From contig NC_045128.1 of assembly GCF_007655135.1 (NCBI RefSeq), forward strand, positions 36,302,811-36,366,810: DNA of 64,000 nucleotides. Reading direction: 5' to 3'. Source of the DNA: Punica granatum. Lineage: Eukaryota; Streptophyta; Magnoliopsida; Myrtales; Lythraceae. Position numbers and translations under genes: made by a program. Shown here piece after piece: positions 1 to 9,657 of the stretch. A model generated the notes under the pieces. It saw nothing but the letters and a program-made list of their open reading frames with translations. It had not been told where the DNA came from and did no database searches. Positions within the stretch are counted from its first letter, which is position 1, and the number at the start of each line of letters is the position of its first letter.

Positions 1-203
1 CTCAAGTTCAGCAGATGGCACCTTAAGCCTAAAGGATGATATACGAGTATCTGATGGAAGCTGATTAGGCAGAAGACTGACTTTGGCATTCCTGCAGATC
101 AATGAGTACAAGGCAAAGGTACCACCTGCAAAAGTTGAAGTTATTAGGAAAAGTTTCTTCAAGGACCAAACAAGAGAACTGGAGAAGGTACCATGTCTAT
201 GTG

Positions 204-279
<76 letters not shown>

Positions 280-1180
280 CAAATGATACCTTCACCATCA
301 TCATTGGCCCAAAGAACAATAAGGACATACTTGATCAAAGGGATTAAAATCAACGTGTAGAGGACAAGAGATAATGCTCCAAGAACATCTTCATCTCCAT
401 TGATAGGTGTCTTGGTGAACATCACACTGAAAGTATACAATGGACTGGTTCCAACATCACCAAATACAACGCTAAGGATCTGAAATGCAATCACAAATCT
501 TCTTCCCAGACTGTAACCCTGCAGCAAAATTTAACAAAGTGAGGTAGCATATACAGAATAGATTGAAACCGATCACAAAGAGCTCCAGTCTATATTCACT
601 GCATTATCGGACTTTCTCATTCATGGAAGCGACCACTGAAATTGTTTCAAGGCTAACCAACCACAATTTCCAACTAACTATAACAAAAACACGACCAAAC
701 TCTCAAATATATCCGTTTTTGTCCTATTTCTAGAGAGAACTGCATAACATTCAGAATTCTGCCATTTTTCCCGCTCGCTACACATTATTCGCAGGCCGAT
801 ACCGGGAAAGCACACATATCAATGTTAAATTACCATTTTGCATTGTCACCAAATCAAGTGCCGGAATAATATTATTCGATGTCACATCACAAGAAAGCCA
901 ATTATCAAAAAACTAGCTTCACCTCGTACTCATTTCTTTGGGTCCCAGGGACCTCTAGGGCTTCCACATCGAAAGAATCAACGCGAGGGCCCGTCCGAAT
1001 CAACCGATGCTCGGCATTGTCATCGTCGGAATCCAAGGCGGGCGAATCATCATAGCCTTCGCCTTCGTCATCCTCAATATCAGACTCGTCCTCCTGAAAC
1101 ACCCAGCGCGACTCAGTGGAGTCCATGGACACTGTAGCATGCATTGTATCCCCTCGCTCAGATCCTCCATCCTCCGCCAT
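1..1180 (-). CDS. KUP7: KUP/HAK/KT potassium transporter, KUP7-like (5' part)
   Basis: Potassium-proton symporter of the KUP/HAK/KT family, expected in the plasma membrane. Three exons are visible: 1180-923 (ATG, 86 codons), 518-290 and 125 to the window edge; both introns are GT-AG and the phases agree. Exon 1 gives an acidic N-terminus with the HRLIRTGPRVDSFDVEALEV block typical of the KUP7 clade. Exon 2 begins GYSLGRRFVIAFQ and carries the first membrane segment motif FGDVGTSPLYTFSVMF and a second one ending in LWANDDGEG; exon 3 continues GTFALYSL and then a cytosolic loop. The family is usually about 800 residues, so most of the protein lies beyond the left edge. Intron 2 (126-289) contains a long GA/CT microsatellite. 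Family assignment is firm; the KUP7 subgroup rests on the N-terminus from memory. Confidence 0.93.
207..276. repeat. (AG)35 microsatellite in KUP intron 2
   Basis: Thirty-five uninterrupted AG units fill about 43 percent of a 164-base intron. On the sense strand of the gene this is a (CT)n polypyrimidine run that ends about 80 bases before the AG acceptor at 127-126. Pure dinucleotide runs like this are usually length-polymorphic. Confidence 0.98.
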
Positions 1181-1795
1181 CTCTCTGTTCGTATATATAT
1201 CTGTCGAGCCACAAATTTAAGGATCTCTCGCCTTCAAAATTCAGCTCCGCCTATCCTTTAAGGTCTCAAATTCCATCGGCACACGACACAAACGACATTG
1301 ACGAAATGATTCTCTATCGCGACCCTCGAGCTTCACGAAACCGTCATCCAACCCAATCGATACGAATACAGCATTAACGCATTGAAAGCTGCACGGGGAG
1401 GAAAGGAAGGACAAGAGGAGAAATGCCAACAGCCGAGCCTCTCCGGCTGGTCTCAGGAGCTGCCATTAATCGACACGAACGCAGCAAATGGATCAAGAGC
1501 GCTGGGAGGCAATACCGAGGGTGGATTCCGGACAATTGATCGGAGTAGCAATGGTGGAAGCTGGAGCACGGGTCCTAGGGTTTCTGCGAAGAGGGAAATC
1601 GGAGAGAAGATCGCCGGAGGTTGAGAGAACCGGTGAGACGAAATCCGCCATAGGAAATGGAAAAAGCGGGCACCAAAGCCACCCGCCTTTTGCTAGTTTT
1701 GCTCAGCAGCGCGTAATACCCCTCATTTTATGAAAATCCATCTTTGGCCCCTCTAGTTTTGGTGAAACCTCACAGCAGTCCCTGTGGTGAACAAT
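1181..1795 (-). promoter_or_regulatory. Upstream/5' UTR region of the KUP gene
   Basis: No gene is seen here. On the minus strand the stretch reads as a likely leader: CT-rich just before the ATG and a telo-box (AAACCCTA, at 1583-1576), a motif common in plant 5' regions. A leader intron is possible but I could not place one. The transcription start was not determined. Confidence 0.4.
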
Positions 1796-1859
1796 CGTTG
1801 GCTGTGATGACTCGGCTAGACAGACCCCGTTGGCTGTGATGACTCGGCTAGACAGACCC
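1796..1859. repeat. 32-bp perfect tandem duplication
   Basis: A 32-base unit starting CGTTGGCTGTGATGACTCGG occurs twice head to tail (1796-1827 and 1828-1859) without a mismatch that I can see. It lies in the distal upstream region of the KUP gene. No coding potential. Confidence 0.95.
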
Positions 1860-2424
1860 CTCGGGATCCCGTAAAACGTCGCAATCGGATCCGTACTTCT
1901 AACGTTAATTGATAATGCAATGATCTAAGACGCATGAGATCTCCTTTCTAACTATAATAATATAATTAATTTTTTAGTATCGTTATTATTGGAATCACCG
2001 AAATCTAAAAACTATTCCGAGTTCCATCTTTTTCATAGACATGCAAGAAATTTGGGGAAATGGGTATTTCCTTTTTTGTCAAAAAAGTCATGCATCATGA
2101 TGGTTGTCTGATCTACTCTCTCAAGCTGTATATGGTTTGCTAGAATGGGATTTATATAGAATATAATGGACAGAGATTAGACATGACAGAGAATAGAATA
2201 GAAATTCTGATGAAATTTATTTTATTTGGTTGGACGGAATAGAAAAATGGTGAAAACCAGGAATACAACGTAAATAAGATAAAAAGACATAAATATCCAT
2301 CTTTTAAAATATATTAAAATATTATATTAAATAGAATTTAAAAAAAATGCATTGTTCATCTTTTTGTTGAAGTTTCTGCTCCTGTTCTTGCACCTGTTGA
2401 CTACTACTCCACTGGTTGTTTTGA

Positions 2425-2748
2425 TCTAAGACGCCGCTGAACCCGAACAGCAACGGCTCGACGGCAGACACGATTAGGCTTGAGAAGTTCCCTGTCTTAG
2501 AGAGCAACGACTCGACGGCAGACGCGATTAGGCTCGAGAAGTTCCCTGTCTTAGAGAACAACCCGCAGCCGGAGCTTTGCTCGAGCAAGCCGCGGCTGCT
2601 CAAATCCACCCCAGACTTCGAGCCTCGCGAAGATCGGATCTGTGGCAAGCCGCCAGCGGTGACGGTGGAGCTTGAGCAACAACAGTTGAACGGTGGCAGT
2701 GAATGGGCTGAGTTGAGGACAAGATGGAGATTTGATCTCCATTCCTAA
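2425..2748 (+). pseudogene. Coding-like segment without start codon, containing an 18-residue repeat
   Basis: A 108-codon open stretch (including the stop at 2746-2748) with no ATG and a preceding in-frame TGA. It contains two copies of an 18-residue unit, NGSTADTIRLEKFPVLES and NDSTADAIRLEKFPVLEN, then a hydrophilic tail rich in P, E, K and Q. GC content is well above the flanks. I do not recognise the protein. It could be an exon captured by the surrounding TIR-like element or the remains of an old gene. The opposite strand is also open over part of this region, so coding strand is inferred from composition only. Confidence 0.35.
2451..2558. repeat. 54-bp tandem repeat, two copies
   Basis: Copies at 2451-2504 and 2505-2558 differ at only a few positions (for example CAACGGCTCG against CAACGACTCG). 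The period is 54, a multiple of three, and the second copy keeps the plus-strand reading frame. Confidence 0.9.
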
Positions 2749-2929
2749 TGGGAGTTGCTTTGAAGAACGGTGGAGTGGGTAATGGTCATGCCCCCCTTAT
2801 GGAGGATAAGAGAGTTCATCCGGAATAGCTATTCCTATTATGGATGCAACCAAATGAGGGAAATGTCATTCCTCACGAAATAAATCTAGAATGAATTACT
2901 ATTCCGGTCAACCAAACATGCCCTTTGAT

Positions 2930-4872
2930 GTGTTGCCGATTGGGTGCGTGGAGAGTTGTGTTATCAAGAGCTTTTACCCCATAACTGGCAGTCCAAAGAG
3001 CCAATGATGGATGCAAACGAAACTACCCGGCATAAATTGACATGAAAAGCAACCTTTAGGGAGCAAACTTGAAGTTAATCAAGTTAATGGTGAACAATTT
3101 GGATTAATTTATTTAACTTAGGCAATGGTATAAATAAACTGAGGTGTAACGGAAACTGCCAAGACGAAATTTTCAGTACCGATTTCGGCCCATTTAATAT
3201 ATTTCGGCCCACTTCTAGCAGCCCAATTGAAGCCCAACTTAAAGTTGGATCGGCCCACAATTTGGCTCAAAATAAATCAGCCCATCATTAATCTAGAACC
3301 CCTCGAATATCCGAGGACCACGATGAAGTAGGTCCTAAACTGTCCCTACGAGTATATGCGCGGTGTGCTTGACTTTGAGCTGCACCATTGAGATGTCGAT
3401 ATCAATCGATGCCCTCACCCGACCGAGCAAATGTCTCATGGAAAATTGAGAAGTGGAGGGAACTATTGAGGCCACACACATCTCATCTCAGCCAAATTTG
3501 TTGACTGCAGCTTAGAAGACTTCGAAAATCAACTGAAGAACGAGATCTTCCTTCACAATTATGCTTTTTGAGACCACTCCCATTTGTTAATTCGGGCGTG
3601 AAATAACTCCCAATTTCCCAAAAATAAAAATCTTCAATTAAATTGCATATATACGACTAAATGTATACTTATCATTATGTCCGTTACAATGGAGGTCGTG
3701 TCAAATCTGCAACAATGTGCACGTATTTAGTGCCATTCGCGCAACTTAGATGGACCATTGACGGACTAGGCTTTGGCCACAACTTGTCTTGTCAGAGACT
3801 CATCCTCTGCCTAAACATCGTCGCCATCCGGCATCGTATCTTTCCAGCGCCTATCATTTACTTGTGTAATGTTTTGCTCCCACTAAAGCTAGCGTTTCAT
3901 TATTCTCCCGTTCACCGGTACCCACGGACTTGGAATTCCGACCACACCTATACAGTCCCGGTCCCTTCTGAATAAGTCGCACTACACCGATGGCTACCCG
4001 ATGCAATATGCCGTGTATACCAGGGAGGACTAATTGCATCTGTTAAGTCCCTCTTCCTGGAGAGTTACCTTTCCATTAAGCTGATGTACTGCACGGAAGG
4101 AAAGACGACTCCGGGTTCTATTGTTTCGACTTTACGATGATTACCGCTCGTTAGTGTTAGAAGCGCGAAATGGACGAACTTGTACCTCTCGTTATTGATT
4201 CCCTCTTCCTCGGAAATATAGGGCACGCGGTGTTTTTTTTTTTTTTTTTGTACTTCTTTTTAACTTTTGTCTAGTTGATGAAAAGGTCAAATATATTGCA
4301 GTAGAAGGATCAGTTCTTCTGATCGCAAATCACGGTTCAATGAAGTGAAAAGTCAAGAAGGAATTGGAGTTTCTCCACGTAATCTTTGTTCGATTCCGAA
4401 TGCAGGGCCATTTGAGAAAAAACTTTAGCAATCGTTTTAGTCATTCGAAGACTAACAATGTACCAGCACGAGGAACGATTCCTTAAAAGGAAAGGGTAAT
4501 ATTTATCTCGATATCTCTTTAATATTTAACAAAGAGTCGGAAAAGTTGAAAAACCGAAGAGAGACAACGACCACTTGACTTGGAATGTGACCAGAGAAAG
4601 GAACATGACTGGGAAGAACCTTCTCAGATGCAGCACAAAGATTGAGTTGAAATAAATGCAATAATCAAACTCCATCAACAACCAATTGATTGCACACACC
4701 TTTTTTTTTCGGATTTTTCCTTCTTTTTTTTTTTCCCAATTGAGATATTTGTTTTTCTTAATGGTTCCAAGCTGATGATACCCCCAAGGCCAGCCTCCTT
4801 TCCATCCTTGAGATATTTACCTTATGAATATTCAATAAGCAACACCTCATATCCCTCAATTTCGAACAAAGG
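2930..4872. other. Intergenic, no gene recognised
   Basis: No convincing coding exon, RNA gene or complete mobile element was seen. Open stretches on either strand (for example 3661-3975 plus) show no recognisable protein. A T-run lies near 4231-4249 and T-rich runs at about 4701-4735. The block at 3160-3640 looks like old retrotransposon-derived sequence, but I could not find paired ends. Confidence 0.5.
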
Positions 4873-4877
4873 GTCTG

Positions 4878-5837
4878 TGTAACGTCCCGGTTTCCGAGCA
4901 TTGAAAAATCCAAAAATTTCAATACTAACCCAAGGCGACGGGATCCACTAATCACTCGAAACTCGTTGGAAAACACATCACATATCATAATCATAATATC
5001 CAAAATCAATTCACATAATATCAAGAATACATGCGTGACTCGAACAATGTATGGCCATGACAACGAATCTTAGAAGACATATACATACATTTCGAAATCA
5101 CTAATTTAGAATAAATTACTCATCTTGACAACATATCCGAATATCCAATAAGATAACATCCTACTTTCTATTGATTTCGCTCTAGTTTCCCCCTCTCTAA
5201 TTTCCCCTCTCTCTTTCTGGATCTCTCTTCCACTCTTCTGAATTCTATTTGCTTCCTCTGATTAAAATAATCGGTGAGCCATCCATTTAAAAGGAGACGA
5301 GTAAAGGACGTTTACAGGGAGAGGATCATTGAAGACAATAAAAATCACCTTTGAAAATCAATCTTGATTAGTTTAAACGATTCGACGCTTGTTTCGCTTA
5401 AGTAAGGTTTCAAGTTTAAGTTTTTGTGAATGCAGAAAATTCACGCTATGAGAGTTTTATCCTTTAGTGGGCAGACCCAGTTCAACTAAATTAGTCGGAA
5501 TCTAATTGAGATTCTAAATACTAGGGTCCATCCCAAAAAAAACAATCACCTTTTGAAAACTTATGGAAATGTCCAGAGAAGACGAATTCCACTAGAATAG
5601 AAATAAAAACTAACCCATTTAGAGGGATTTGGGAAGTTACGCGGAGGTTTTATGAAAAACAAATATCCACAAGAATACATTCAACATAAATGAAATCAAT
5701 CGAATTCTCATTAAGGCGATGATTATTTCCAAAACTCGGGAGCATTTGGCGGGTCAAGCTAACAAGCAAACTTTACCAAAATTACATTAATTAAAATCCC
5801 TAAGTAAATTGCCATAAAAGAAAATCGGGGCATTACA
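4878..5837. mobile_element. Solo LTR with 5-bp target-site duplication
   Basis: A 960-base unit begins TGTAACGTCCCGGTTT and ends AAAATCGGGGCATTACA, giving TG...CA ends with a short inverted repeat (the end reversed reads TGTAATGCCCCGATTTT). It is flanked by the same five bases, GTCTG, at 4873-4877 and 5838-5842. This is the signature of an LTR retrotransposon insertion reduced to one LTR by recombination. No gag, polymerase or integrase remains. The TGTAACG(C/T)CCCG end is common in plant Gypsy-type LTRs, so Gypsy is likely but not shown. The internal open stretch at 4758-5063 (-) is not a gene. Confidence 0.88.
5380..5545 (+). mobile_element. Au-SINE-like segment inside the solo LTR
   Basis: This part of the LTR resembles the element at 26335-26480 along its whole length: a box-B-like GGTTTCAAGTTT, then GAGAGTTTTA, GGGCAGACCCAGTTC and ATTAGTCGGAATC, ending in an A-run. 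These are hallmarks of the plant Au SINE family as I know it. It could be a SINE nested in the LTR or a segment native to this LTR lineage. Confidence 0.5.
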
Positions 5838-6103
5838 GTCTGCAACGACTAACTATATAACGAGAGGATCGGATCGATACTAGACGGAATTCCGCTGAGG
5901 ACTAAAGGGAAGATGCCAGTTAAGACCCGATATGTTAGAGCTGTCTTCGTCGAATATATTAGAGACCTTATAAAAATTTTCAACGATTTGTTGTTATTTC
6001 GTAAATGACTTTCGGAGAGGCGGGCCAATTTTCCTCGAATTTGACTGCTAATTCGGAATAATTAGACAAAGGATTTGCACCGAGCCCTACCCCAAGTCTG
6101 TCC

Positions 6104-6111
6104 CTATAAAT
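6104..6111 (+). promoter_or_regulatory. TATA box of the LRR receptor kinase gene
   Basis: CTATAAAT occurs 86 bases before the proposed ATG at 6190. Transcription would begin near 6135, which excludes the in-frame ATG at 6121 as the translation start. Confidence 0.65.
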
Positions 6112-6189
6112 TAACATATAATGTATCAATTTTTCTCCATCATCTCACTGCATCAGTTCGAAGGGAGAAAAAAAAAAAAGAAGCAAATC

Positions 6190-9139
6190 ATGTTCCTAAA
6201 GCTTTGGTACTTCCATTTTTTCCTTCTCATCAACATTCTATTCAATTCCACTTCTTCTGCCATCTTCTCCAACCAATACCAAACACAGGAAGCTGAAGCT
6301 CTCCTGAAATGGAAAAACAGCCTCAGCCTGGATACCGGTCCGTCGAGTTACGGAGCCCTCTCTTCGTGGGCCCTCTCCGCTGATAATGGCACCACCCCAT
6401 GTTCTTGGGAAGGGATCGGGTGCAACTACTCGGGACGGGTCGCATCCATTAACCTCACCAATATCGGCCTTAGAGGTACACTGCACGAATTCAACTTCTC
6501 TTCCTTGCCCGCCATGTCCTCTCTTGATCTTCACGACAACGAACTCTCCGGTGAAATCCCTCCTCGGATTTTCACCAGCCTACCCAACCTCACCCTCCTC
6601 AACTTGGGTTTCAATCAGTTCAGCGGATACATTCCTCAGGCAGTGGGGAAATTGAGTAAACTCAATGTGTTGAGCCTATCCAACAATCTCCTCGTTGGTT
6701 CCATTCCTCCTAGTGTTGGAAACTTGACCAACCTCTCTCTCCTTCACCTAGCCAGTAATCATTTTTCGGGGTCCATCCCGCCGGAAATTGGAAATCTTAA
6801 GTCCCTCGTCGAGCTGCGGTTGAACCTGAACAATCTCACGGGCTGGATACCTGCTTCCATAGGCAACTTGACTGGCCTAAAGGTCTTGTCTCTCTATGGT
6901 AACCAGCTTTCCGGTCCATTGCCTCGAGAGATTAATAACCTCACGAACTTGACCTTGTTCTTCCTGTCCAACAACACCATTTCCGGTTTCCTTCCCAAAA
7001 ATATTTGCCAGGGAGGTATCCTTGAAGATTTTTGTGCCAGCAATAATCGCTTCACGGGCACTGTTCCGAAGGGACTGAAGAATTGCACCAGCCTAACACG
7101 GCTCCGACTGGATAGGAACAACCTTGTGGGGAACATATCCGAGGATTTTGGGATATATCCTAACCTCGACTATGTTGACCTGAGCTACAACAATTTCCGG
7201 GGCGAGATTTCCCCGGACTGGGGAAAGTGCAGGGTCCTCACGAGCTTGAAGATCTCGAATAATTACATTACCGGTGAAATACCCGAAGAGATTGCGCAAT
7301 CATCTCTTCTGCATTTTCTCGACCTTTCCTCGAACCTCCTCGAGGGTAGGATTAAGAGTGAGTTGGGAAACCTGAGGTCACTGTTCAACTTGACTCTAAG
7401 TCACAACAATCTTTCGGGCGAAATCCCGCAGGCAATAGGCACCTTGCCGGACTTGGCCTACCTTGACTTGGCAGGAAACAGCCTCACCGGCCCAATACCC
7501 AGGACGCTCGGGGATTGCTTGAAGATGCTGTACTTGAACCTGAGCCGAAACAATCTTGACGGAAGTATTCCTGAAGAGTTTGGCAAGTTGCTGTCCCTAC
7601 AAATGGGATTGGATCTCAGCAAGAACTCACTGTCAGGGGAAATTCCAAGTCAAATTGGGAACCTCATTAAATTGGAAGTCTTGAACATTTCCTATAATCA
7701 TTTGGTCGGTCCAATCCCTTCCACATTTGATAATTTGGACAGCCTTAGATCGGTTGATGTGTCCCACAACAGCTTGGAGGGTCCTTTACCGAACAACAAA
7801 GCCTTCCAGGAAATGCCAATCCAATCCTTTGAAGGCAACAAGGGCCTTTGCACAAATGACCATACTCCTGCCGGCTTAACGATTTGCCCGGTTGCAATAA
7901 AAAATGGTGAAGACAGCAAACGGGGTCGCATACTTCTGGTCATGGTCCCCATCGCCGGGGCTTCGGTCATTCTGGCCATACTGGTAGGGGTTCTGTATGC
8001 ATGTTGCCATGAAAAGGCTATAACTGGGGCCAGGAGGGCGTCAGGCGATTCGAGTCAAAATGGGAATAACCTCTTTGACATCTGGAGCTACGATGGGAAG
8101 CTGGTCTATGGGGACATCAATGAAGCGACGGAAGGGTTCGACTCCAAGTACTGCATCGGAACTGGAGGTAGTGGCAGCGTGTACAAGGCAGAGCTGTCGA
8201 CAGGCCAAGTAGTGGCGGTCAAGAGGCTCCACAGTTTCTACCAATGCAGGGACAGAAGGACGTTCGAGAGTGAGATCCAAGTCCTGAACAAGACACTGCA
8301 CCGGAATATCGTGAAGCTCCTTGGCTTCTGCGCACGAGAGGAAAAGTCGATCCTAGTCTACGAGTATCTGTCCAGGGGGAGCCTAGGGAATATCCTGAGG
8401 AACAAGGCGGAGGCAATGGAGCTTGACTGGGACAAGAGGGTTAATGTGATCAAAGGAGTTGCTAATGCCATCCATTACATGCATTATGATTGCTCGCCTC
8501 CTGTGATTCACAGAGACATCTCGTCGAGCAACGTCTTGCTGGACAGTGACTTCGAGGCTCATGTCTCTGATTTCGGGACCGCTCGGCTCTTGAAGTTTGA
8601 TTCGTGGACTTGGACTGGTGTTGCTGGGACTTATGGCTACATTGCTCCAGGTAGTTCAGATACCGTCTCTTCTTCCGTTTTTCATTTTGCAATTCCATTC
8701 TCATTCCGCTCCTGTGATCGCAGAACTTGCCTACACAATGAAGGTCACGGAAAAGTGCGACGTATACAGCTTCGGAGTGGTGGCACTAGAAACGCTAATG
8801 GGCCGACATCCCGCAGAAATGATGTGCTCTATCGCGTCTTCATCGCCAGGGCCCCAATCATCCCCTTCTTCATCATCAGCCATGCTGTCTTTGTTGCAAG
8901 AGTACACCGAGCATATGCCATTAGAAGACATGCTAGACGAGCGCCTCCCAGCTCCTCGTCCAGAAACGATCGAAGAAATAGCAACAATAGTGAGACTGGC
9001 TTTCGCGTGCTTGAATTCAAATCCACAGCTCAGACCAACCATGCAGCAAGTTTCACGGGAGTTGTCAACTCATAAGATCTCTCGCTCAAAGTCACTAGAA
9101 AGAACCGAACAGCTAGAAGAGGATGATTTCAGCCGTTAA
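6190..9139 (+). CDS. LRR receptor-like kinase, MIK2/MDIS1-interacting type
   Basis: Plasma-membrane receptor kinase of 958 residues in two exons, 6190-8650 and 8724-9139, with a 73-base GT-AG intron that splits the APE codon of the kinase. Order: signal peptide (about 1-31), LRR N-terminal cap with [12 protein letters not shown] and a WEGIGCN cysteine pair, about 18 leucine-rich repeats of the xxLxLxxNxLxGxIP type with several N-glycosylation sites, a membrane span near 580-605, then a kinase from about 645. Seen in the kinase: glycine loop [13 protein letters not shown], catalytic lysine in [19 protein letters not shown] (RD type), DFGTA. All catalytic residues are present, so it is probably active. 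In Arabidopsis this group senses small peptides and damage signals; the ligand here is unknown. The start at 6190 is preferred over 6121 because of the TATA box and because it gives a clean signal peptide. Confidence 0.92.
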
Positions 9140-9657
9140 CTTGCAATCATTCAGCACTAGTTGATAGTTGAATCCGATGAAATCCCGAAAGACGCCGAGC
9201 TTCAAAAGGATCATCTTTTGCTTTCAACTTTGCCTGATACTGAGTTATGAATAAAATGAACAAGTCCCCATCCTTCCTATCGTTGATCAGTCCTTGTGTA
9301 ACATAATCGACACAATAATCACTCACACCAGTGACAGAGAGGACAAATCTTGGCGAACTGCATACCGAACTATCTTCAGAACAGGTTTAAGCACAAAGAT
9401 CGACACAAAAGCTATTGTTCCAAGGAAAAATTGACGAGAACAAAAGTTTGATATTTTTACAATAGGAGGAGCCTATATTACCCATAAACAGGGGATATAT
9501 AGATAACATAACACGAAAGTTGATTTCGGGCGGGCAAGTAGGCTTTTGGTCAGCAACAGATATAAGTCACCTACATGTAAGGCCTACTCCTGCACTGCAA
9601 TGAGTTGCAACCACTCGCTGTCTGTCCTTCCTCTGAAGCTTGGAAGTCCCTCTTGCA
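9140..9657. other. Convergent 3' intergenic spacer
   Basis: Space between the ends of the receptor kinase (+) and the CD2BP2-like gene (-). It should hold both 3' UTRs. No additional gene was seen. Confidence 0.6.

Larger units (their letters stand above)
2226..2916. mobile_element. Possible non-autonomous TIR transposon with coding-like cargo
   Basis: The left side reads TTGGTTGGACGGAATAG (2226-2242) and the right side, on the opposite strand, TTTGGTTGACCGGAATAG (2916-2899): an imperfect terminal inverted repeat. The sequence between has AT-rich flanks and a GC-rich core that is open on the plus strand. No transposase is visible and I could not define a target-site duplication, so the exact ends are uncertain. 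The alternative is a chance inverted repeat flanking a gene relic. Confidence 0.45.

Noticed and set aside
83..347. Plus-strand open frames with long Arg-Glu repeats
   Set aside because: They are only the translation of the (AG)35 microsatellite in an intron of the minus-strand KUP gene.
4758..5063. 101-codon minus-strand open frame
   Set aside because: It overlaps the solo LTR edge and shows no protein family; chance frame.
6121..6189. Earlier ATG of the receptor kinase
   Set aside because: It lies only 10 bases after the TATA box, and the ATG at 6190 gives a proper signal peptide.
8651..9075. Long receptor-kinase frame read straight through 8650
   Set aside because: The kinase homology moves to another frame; a 73-base GT-AG intron explains this without a frameshift.
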